This document shows positions 1-8,900 of a DNA stretch of 28,363 bases, one piece after another (position 1 is the first letter of the stretch; every line of letters starts with the position of its first letter). The stretch is from Mnemiopsis leidyi. Its lineage: Eukaryota; Ctenophora; Tentaculata; Lobata; Bolinopsidae. The translations under genes and the position numbers were made by a program. The stretch is taken from the NCBI GenBank assembly GCA_000226015.1, contig JH156130.1, positions 38,651-67,013 of the forward strand. The letters are read 5' to 3'. The notes beneath the pieces are model-generated. The model was given only the letters and a program-made list of their open reading frames with translations, was not told the DNA's origin and ran no database searches.

Positions 1-242
1 TGACACAAACACTGTGACCGTGACACAAGACACTATGACCGTGACACAAGACACTATAACCATGACACAAGACACTATGACCGTGACACAAGACACTATA
101 ACCATGACACAAGACACTATGACCGTGACACAAGACACTACGACCATGACTCAAGATACTATGACCGTGACACAAGACACTATGACCGTGACACAAGACA
201 CTATGACCATGACACATGACACTATGACAGTGAGACACGGCT
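1..242. repeat. 21-bp minisatellite at window edge
   Basis: About eleven tandem copies of a 21-bp unit (atgaccgtgacacaagacac plus t) run from the first base, so the array continues outside the window. Units with ACCGTG alternate irregularly with units carrying ACCATG, which suggests growth in blocks of two. Because 21 is a multiple of three, one plus frame stays open as a TMTVTQD heptad. This is a by-product of the period: no splice site, signal peptide or flanking coding sequence supports a gene. Confidence 0.93.
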
Positions 243-2117
243 ACATCACTTGACCGTCCATGTTCGAATTAATTTCGTGTGTATTTTTCGACCATGGACA
301 TCAAATTCGATTACACAAATTGCAAAAAAAATGGTTTATTATTCATGGCTGTAATGGACTTCAATTTTGATTTATTTCTCGTTTTACATACAAGTTAATG
401 GAAAGTGGAGATTTAATTGCTAAATGAAAGACATCGTCATTCGTCATAAGATAGTCTACGTGGTAGTCTGCGGTTTCTTTATGGTTATTCGGTACTTTAT
501 AACTATTATACGAGAAAGTCTTCATAATAAGTGTTCTGCAGTCGTTTGACGAAGGAAATCGTTTATTCGTCACAGACGATAATACGATAAATTACTCCGT
601 CTCCATTAGTCAACTACGTTAGTACTTTTTTTCTTATGCCGGCCCGGATTGCATTGCGATGTTATAACTATTAGAAGAAAAGTGTGGGAGTGGTCTCAGT
701 TTTGGTTCCCGTCCTGCCCAAGAAAACTTTGCCCACAACATTTTGCCCTTGTGAACCTAACCCTAACGCCTAATTCAAACGAAGTTGTCTGTTAATTTGG
801 AGCAGGACTTCACTGATGCAATCTGCAAAGTCCTTCCTCAGTATCACCTGGGAGGACTGTGACAGAAACTTGCAGATGCGTTTGGTCATATTGTGAGACA
901 CCATGTTTTCTTTTTCATATTTCATATGATCATTTCTGTTTTAAATTTATTCAAGAAACTTGTTAACACTCACACCCAAAAGTCAAGATTTATGACGTTA
1001 TTCATAATGTCTAATCCCATATTTGGTTCCAATTGCGAGTAATTTCCAGATTTGGTGAATGATGATAAGCATCATAGATTGAATATTAACTGTTCATGTT
1101 GGCAGATGTTTACTATTATATTTGCAATGCTGGATCAGCCGGGTAATTTTGTTGTAGTTCGATTTGAAAACTTTATTTGCACCAATTCTAATCCACTACA
1201 GGTAGATGACCAGTTTGACTTTTATCAATTACCGTTATGATTCACCACAATATTTAATGCTTACTGCGTCCCAATAAAACGCGTATATATCAACTTAAGA
1301 CAGTTATATTCTTTCATCGAAACGGTGGTAGACAAAAACATCAGAAATTTTACAGACTTTTTACAAAATATAATAAAATAAATTAAACGCGAAATCAAAA
1401 TTAATGTTTCTCGATAAATCTATATATCGCATTGTAACTAAAACATATATTGTGAAGTTAACTGAGTCAAAAATTGACGTTTCTGCTAGAAGTAACTCCA
1501 GTTTTCACTGTTTCCCCAGGAATGTCAAACTTTTTCGTTTAACTCCACCTTGAAGTTTTATGAAATGTAATTAAACTGAAAATATGCAACTTTATTGGCT
1601 TTCATAAAGTTTAATCCAATGTTCTCGGACGAATAATCTCTCAAGATTGGTCATTCGCCTAGCTGATGAAGCCAGAACTTTAAACGAACGCTATTAATGA
1701 CTTTAAACCCTTTTTAGAACGAATCACTAATGACTCTAATCTGAAAATAATTCGGGTTTGAGTTTTTACAATATTCTGATTCCTGAGTTGCAATTCTCAT
1801 GAGTTAAGAATTATATTTGCTGTGCATGAGCTTATAAGGAAAACATCCAGCTTGAAATCTACCAACACGACAATTTATCAAAAATCAAATATAATTTATC
1901 ACTAAAATATAATCTCAACAGTTCCACAGTCGAATGTCCAAACGCCTATAGCTTCACTTTTCACGTGCTTTCCAACAACTGGCAGAGAAGGTGCTTCAAG
2001 AGCCGGCTAAATCTCTTTTTTCTTCATATGTTCTCGTGCTTTCTGCTGACCAGTGAGTGTGAGGAGCAAGCTGCAGAGGTATCTTCTTTGTCTTCAGGTG
2101 ATAAGTCTGCTTCCCAG
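243..2117. other. AT-rich non-coding spacer
   Basis: AT-rich DNA with only short open frames on both strands. I see no domain motif, no RNA gene and no clear mobile element. A minus-strand AG acceptor near 549 is followed by a nine-codon open stretch and a stop. It could be a last exon of the neighbouring metalloprotease gene, but nothing positive supports that. Confidence 0.5.
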
Positions 2118-2386
2118 ACACGTGCACACACGTGCACATTAATGCGCACACGTGCACATTTATGCACACACGTGCACATTTAACATTTATGCACATTTGA
2201 TATTTATGCACACACGTGCACATTTGATATTTATGCACACACGTGCACATATGATATTTATGCACACACGTGCACATATGATATTTATGCACACACGTGC
2301 ACATTTGATATTTATATGCACACAAGTGCACATTTTATGTTTGTGCACACACGTGCACATTTGATGTTTGTGCACACACGTGCACG
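2118..2386. repeat. Minisatellite with a CACGTG core in each unit
   Basis: Tandem units of about 20 bp at the left change to 27 bp (core cacacacgtgcacatttgat) further right. About ten units keep the palindromic hexamer CACGTG, and one is mutated to CAAGTG. Open frames of 70-111 codons run through it on both strands because 27 is a multiple of three. They translate to Cys/His-rich repeats and are not credible genes. Confidence 0.93.
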
Positions 2387-2534
2387 ATGTCCGGAAATGG
2401 GTGTTGATCACGTGTAGTTGGTGTGGAGGTTTACCGAGCAGCACTTAATCTGTGTGATACAGCTGAGTCTGGTGCAGCCTTTCTTGAAGAGTCCTGTCAT
2501 GTAGAACCCACCTCGGGAACACACGTTCATCCCT

Positions 2535-2650
2535 TTGTTGTTCTTCTGAAGAGTGGAGCATTTTATTCATACAAACATTATTGTTGTTCTTCTGAAGAGT
2601 GGAGCATTTTATTCATACAAACATTATATTTGAGACTTCTGAAGAGTGGA
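2535..2650. repeat. 46-bp tandem duplication plus partial third copy
   Basis: A 46-bp unit starting ttgttgttcttctgaagagt is repeated back to back (2535-2580 and 2581-2626). A third fragment, cttctgaagagtgga, follows at about 2636. Each full copy contains TTTATT, which is AATAAA on the minus strand. The copies could therefore supply poly(A) signals to the minus-strand metalloprotease gene, whose possible stop codon lies about 160-200 bases upstream. That role is inference. Confidence 0.85.
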
Positions 2651-2782
2651 TAATATCTCCTAAATTTTAATTTGTACGTACAGTATTTTCTAGACTTGGG
2701 AGGTTTTACATCATGTGTTAACAAAAAACATCGTCATATTTTTCATTAGTTTGAAATCATGAATGATCTAATATTTCACTCT

Positions 2783-2910
2783 TTAAGCACTCACCCGGTC
2801 CCTTAGCTCATCCCAATAGCAGTTTTCATAAGCTATTTCGTCAGAAGGCTTCATACAGTGAAGATATTTCAGAGCTTTCAGAGACTTTTCCTTTGGTTTT
2901 AGCCTGATAC
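2783..2910 (-). CDS. Metalloprotease exon: Cys-rich module 2, probable last exon
   Basis: Acceptor GCTGCAG, then [20 protein letters not shown] and [18 protein letters not shown]. Joined to CHDGYFVQG it parallels module 1 (LKALKYLHC against LRAIRSVEC). Read on, the frame gives VSA and a TAA at 2783-2785. However, CGG|GTGAGT just before is a near-perfect donor in phase 0, so the exon may end at 2795 and continue outside or further left. Minus-strand AATAAA copies in the 46-bp repeat downstream favour termination here. Confidence 0.75.
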
Positions 2911-5900
2911 CTGCAGCATAAACCATTAGAATCATCGAATGTCCTTTACAAATTCGACATAAAACCATAAATAGACTGATTTGATTGATTTTCAGCCATA
3001 TCCTCACGAGTATATATGTAAACATTAGCTTTTATCTCCAGGAATAATCGGTTCATAAACATATTGATCTTTCAGCAATTATAACTTAAACGTGTAAATG
3101 CTTATATCTTCACAAAAATTTTTCGAGAATTAGCAATGCTAAGTGTACGTCACTCTTTTCAACAGTTAGAACTTATAATAGGCGACTAATAAAGAGTAAA
3201 GTAGTTGTAAAGTCGTCACAGAGTTGCAAATTAGCTTTCAAATGATTTTCATGCCCAAGAAGTATAAGAACTCTCGTACATATATCGCGGCAATTATCGC
3301 TGCATGCAACACAATGATTACATACATACAACTTTTTCTACAAGGTCATGCTATTTGATGCAATTTGATATTAATGTGAATTATTCGTAATTTGACGAGT
3401 TATAGTGTGACGTCACCATCGTGCCATCGTGGTTGCAAAACAAGACTTGACTCTAAAATCGCCGCTAGCCTTTCAGAGTACAGGATTTACGAATATAAAC
3501 ACCAAACCTACATAAAACAATTTAGATTTTTGTACGGCAGGATGCAATCATCTAATCATTCTAACTTTGGCCATGAAAACAACATGATTAATCATAGCTA
3601 AGCTTGAAAAGTTCCATAGTCCAGAATCCATATACATAGCAAACTTCGGTCAAGTCTTGTTATTTTACTCAGCCAACAGGATAATAACCTGCCCTCAAAA
3701 CTTCAAGTTCACCAGGCAGATTATAGAGCCTGTCGGTGGTGAGCAAAACGAATCACATTATAGTATCACTACGAGAAGCTGTACCTGATCTTGCTCGGGC
3801 AAGTCCCAGTCCTAAAAAATTTATAATTATTAGTTTCCAAAATCACTCATGTTCTTGATGTAGCTTTAAAGTGGATAATCATTTTTTCATGCTTTATCAA
3901 ATCTCGAAGAAAGGAAATGTAGGTAATTTCGTTGCTCTTATCGGAAGGCAAGGCTAATTTGAATGGCTGAAATGAATTGCAGCTGATTCACTTTGGCTCA
4001 GCAGAGTTGCATGCGAGGTGGTGCTGGTTTGCACTTCCCAGGGGCGCAGCGCAGCGGCAAGTCGCAGCGCTCGATTCTTACCTTGGACAAAGTATCCGTC
4101 GTGGCATTCCGTGGAGCCTGTTCTGAAGATGGTCTTAATGGAGGTTCTGTAAACGTTCCCGGTCGAATTTGTAAGCTGACAACATTCCACGGATCTGATT
4201 GCCCTTAGGTTGTTTCGGTTTCCCATCTTCTCAAATCCGATCATAGCCTCGTAGTCTCTTTCACATCCTGAAATAAGGCGTCAAAATGTGTCAAATCTAA
4301 TATCTTGGGTTTTCAAGATAAAGCTGACCGAATTTCTTCGTCCAAAAAATTCATGTTTTTGGCTGAGAGGAAGGTCAGCACTGTCCAACCTAGAAAAGTT
4401 CGCTCGCTGATAAAGGTCTGGTGACACTGCTGCTGCGGTCCTACGTTCCATTCCCGACACACAGGCTCGTATCTCTTCCCCTTACCGTACACACTCATTA
4501 CCTGCACAGATGGGCTGTTAGAAGCGTTATTCGGTGTATGCCACAAAATATCTACAAATCATTAACTAGATCAATCTTTTAACCGCTCTCAGCGACTATA
4601 CTGTAGAACTAGAAATGGTGCTCAACGTAGTATTGATTAGTCTCAGTTAACCCAACAAATAGCGAAATCCATTCTTCGTTTTGATTGGTCAGGTAAAGAT
4701 TCGTTGGCCTTTATTTTATTGCACTAGTTGAGCAACTTTGTCTTAATGCTCAAGACTGGATCTAGAGATTAATGTAATAATGTTTTTTGCATCCTTCTTT
4801 GCTGACTTGACAATGACAGTTCATATAAAGGATTAATGTCCATTTCCTGGAATTTGTTTGTCATGATTTTATTGCATCACTGCCTTAAATCCCAGTTCTC
4901 ATTCGCGTTGGTAGATGGCATTCATTACTGTTCTATTTCGTTCTATTAGTATTATTTCTTAGGGAAATATTGCTTAAGTTGTGTTCCATTTCATTTCAAA
5001 AGGAACGATTTATTTGAAAAACAAAACAGTCCTTATATTTGTGACATTGCAAACTTAGAATCAGGGTGTGGCATGGCGAATCCATCCAATCAGGTAGATT
5101 GACTTTGTTTTCCAGGATTGATCAAAAATTGTTAAAAATGTTCGAGAGGGACATGCAGTGACAGTTGCAAACATTTTAATGCCACTATTGGTACAGTTAA
5201 GACCCCGTCAATTTGTCTACCAGTAGAAACCTGGTTCATTAAGATCGATTCACGCAACTTTCTTTTGAGGTCAACTTAATGTGTAATTCGTCCTGTTTGT
5301 ATTTTCGAAAAAATAACTCAGTAACTCACCTGGTTTATGTCAGTGTTATCGCAAGACGATACAGCAATCATGTAGTTTCGTCGGTAAGGCTTCCATCCAG
5401 CATTGATACACTTGTTCAGTGCCATGTTCTTTAGAAAACCTGGAAAATAAATATATCAGTATGTTCGTCTCTTCTACAACATTGCAAACATATTCCGTCC
5501 TCTAGACCCGTCCACCAATCGGCATGCAAGACAACTATCACGTGATCTCTTGGATTCAAACTTGGTTCAGCTGGAGGAAACTTCCGTGACAGTACCGAAC
5601 AATAACCTGGACCTTGTACGGCAGTTTCAACAGGACAGAACGGAACCAAGACTTGGTTTTAGTGACAACTTAACGTGCGTGCGCAGCGCTTAGCGTTTCG
5701 TTAGGTTTCACATGGGGCCAAAATGTTGCTGCAATTAAGTGCTACCATCGTGAAACTTCTATTTTAGTAACGGCCAGCATCATGTCTTCTGCTTAAAGTT
5801 ATTCCTGGTCGTGATTGATATGGATGTAGTGTCAGGAGTGAGGGTATATTACGCATCTAAAATTCTTACGATCATTGTTCATGTCGGGAATTTCCTGGAT

Positions 5901-8900
5901 TAACTATATAATCCGTAATCGGTATTTTCTTCATTTAATCTTTTCTCTATAAGAATCTAAGCTTAACTCTAATTAAGCTGACTCGAAAGTCTCATTTAAG
6001 CAAGATATCAACTCTACAATCGTTTATACAATTGGGGTTTAAGGATACATATTTTTGGCTGCCATTAATTTATTTGCATGGATGAATACAACCGTGTTAT
6101 TTCATAAAATGATTTAAGTGGGTGATATAATTGGGCCCAGTCCCCACCGACCATTCATATCCTTGGATACTTTAAGTTTCCTTTCATAAAATCCACGGTG
6201 TCTTTATTGACTAAGCGCACTACTAAAAATTTAAAATCCTAAGACAGTCTGTAAATGAGCAAATTCTATAAAATTATATCATATGAAACAGCCTATTTAC
6301 CGAGTACCAAAAATGTTTTCGATTCATGCAGTTATGTATATATTTTTCTGAATACCACGCCAGCTAACCATCTTGAGTAATCTCGTAAAGATACAGATTT
6401 GTCCACTGACAATTTTAGAGTTTCAAGTTGACATTCAAGCCGTCTCAACCTACCTACTGCTTTAGAGCCTCAAGTTTAACCCCTATTTTATCCAACTATC
6501 CAATAGCCGTGTAACTACAAAACAACCTGCCAATCACGCATATCTACAAGAAGTCATTTATAACTCTGAATACGAATTAAGTTTCTTGTTCTTTAGCTCG
6601 TCGTCAGGGGGTTTGCAGAGACCTAACGGAGTCCTCAGCAGAGCATAAACGACGCTCGCTTCGTAAAGTCGTGGCTGTGCAGCCATGAGATTTGAACCTG
6701 GGACCACTGGAATAAAGCCAAAAGGCCAGAGCTTTTACCTCCTCACCCGCAGCATGCTACACTAGCGCTCGATCTTTTGGACTATCAACTATCTAAGCGC
6801 GGCCCATAAAGTACCATTTCGAACAGACGTGTTCGTATTAGCTATTTTGAAAAAGGTTCCCTCAAAATGTATTTCAGTCTTAGCCTTACAGAAGTGCAGA
6901 GTTAACCAACCAACATTAATATGAATACTTAAAAATTTCTAAATAATATTCGCTGCTATCTTAGCAAGATACTTAAAGACCGTGTTTACTAAAACACTAA
7001 CCTCCGGTGCAAATCCACTTCTGTTTGTCGTCGTTCTCGTCACATGTCATCATCTTCATGGGTACGTCATCTGATCCCCCCAACATGTGATTTTCGTGAT
7101 CCACCGAGAGACACAACGTGTTACCTGGTTTGTGCAGCTATTTAGTTTCAGACGATTAATTGTGGTAGGTTACTAGGGCTGGGTACCACCGAAACGTTTC
7201 GTAGGAGTAAAGTCTTTAATGATTTCTGACAGTTATATGTCTCAAAAAACCTTTGCGTCACGAATCTTATCAGCAAATCAGGAAATTTAAAAGTACTAAA
7301 AGAAGTTTGAAGATTTGCCTTCCCAATCGAAGAAAACGTGTTAATTGAATGCCAACGTCCGTTCTATCATTACTTTTTAACTGTACTTATAGATTGGTTA
7401 TCGAAGAGGATATCAGTGAAACGCCCAATCGTTTTTGTGGCAGGAGTGGTGGAAGTTATCTGCATTGCATAATCTTACCCCAAAAATCAAGTTTATTTTT
7501 AGTATATCGCGTTCATACATCTTAGGCAGCTTTGACTTTGAGCGGCGCACAATAACGTTTTGATGACCATAGGTCTTAGCTCGGCAATACTGGTGAGGAA
7601 CTATTCGATTCTTTTCCAAGGGGCGATAGCCACCATCACACCACAGGTCCATATTGATTATTGACCACCTTGCTATAATTTGCATAGTTTACGTCTGTTT
7701 GCATAAGCCTGTTTGTGTTTGCATGAGCTTGCCGCTGTTTGCTTCACTATAATGCCATAACCTGCATCTGCTTGCATAAGCTTGCATTTGCTTACATTAA
7801 GATATATCTACTCTCTACCCAGCCTTTCAGCCCATACTTTGTAGTGACGATCACGATGGTGACGCAGTAAGGGGTTGTCTGGACTTACTTTTAGGGAGGA
7901 CAAGCAGCAGCTCGTTCTACAAAACTAATTAATTTCTACTCCACTCACCATCATTTCGTAGTTGGTAGTGATCCGTCCAGCTCCATTTAAGGCTGCTTTT
8001 AGACAGGGAACACATGGTAACCAGCACTAGGTTTCCTTGGGGGTAGAATGAGATTTTACAATTTGAAAACTTGATTGGCCAGTGGTTATAGGTTCCTGGG
8101 TCACCTCGTCATGATCTCTCTAACGGTTGTTCAATATGTAAGTAGTCTTGGAGTACCGGGTTTTTAATATGTAAGTAGTCTTGGAGTACTCAGGAAGAGC
8201 TTGTCACAATGCTGAAGAACAGTACCATGAAATCTTACTAATTTTTCCTTTTGTAGTCTTGCTGTGCCTACTTAGTCTTGTTATATCTTGGTCATACTTA
8301 AATAATGCATTTTACACAGCATTTTATATAATAATTTTGAGTTTATGCCTATGGTAAAATCAGTATAATAATTTTCTTTTTCGGCACGTATCACTTTTGG
8401 CTCTTCCAAAATTCGGTAAATGGCCAATTTCAAAGTTACGGACGAATCCAGAGACAAAATGCGAGCCACTGAAGCTTGAAGGTAGCCGAGAAATCTTAGT
8501 CGCCTCCAGGATTTCCGAAATTGCCCAGCTCAAATTACAATGGATGAAGATGATGGAACCTCTCATAGAATAAAAACGTTGACATTATTACATTAGATAA
8601 ATTTGGTCCCATTAATGTCAAGCCGGGTGACTGCACGGACAACACTAGCCGATGCGCGATAAAACAAAATGGGGATGTTGTCTCTGAAAACTAGCGCATT
8701 AGCGTCACCCAACACGATATTAGTCCATTAGAGCAATACAGCCAGAACATAGTAACAGATTCAATATAACGGGGGACACCCATGTACCTATAACCATACT
8801 CTAAAGTGATTTGCGATGAGTAATGTCTCCCAGGATAGACAGGGCTTAGTGTACAGGGCGCTTTGAAGAGTATCGATATAGGATCGGTGGGTGTGACTTG

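Noticed and set aside
14-253. 79-codon plus frame of TMTVTQD repeats
   Set aside because: Produced by a 21-bp minisatellite; no splice signals, domain or flanking coding sequence.
1996-2444. Cys/His-rich frames on both strands that look like repeated metal-binding proteins
   Set aside because: They follow a 27-bp tandem array whose length is a multiple of three, so several frames stay open automatically.
6660-6775. Intact tRNA gene
   Set aside because: A and B boxes are present, but the segment does not form a full cloverleaf by eye and continues into a non-tRNA body, so a SINE fits better.
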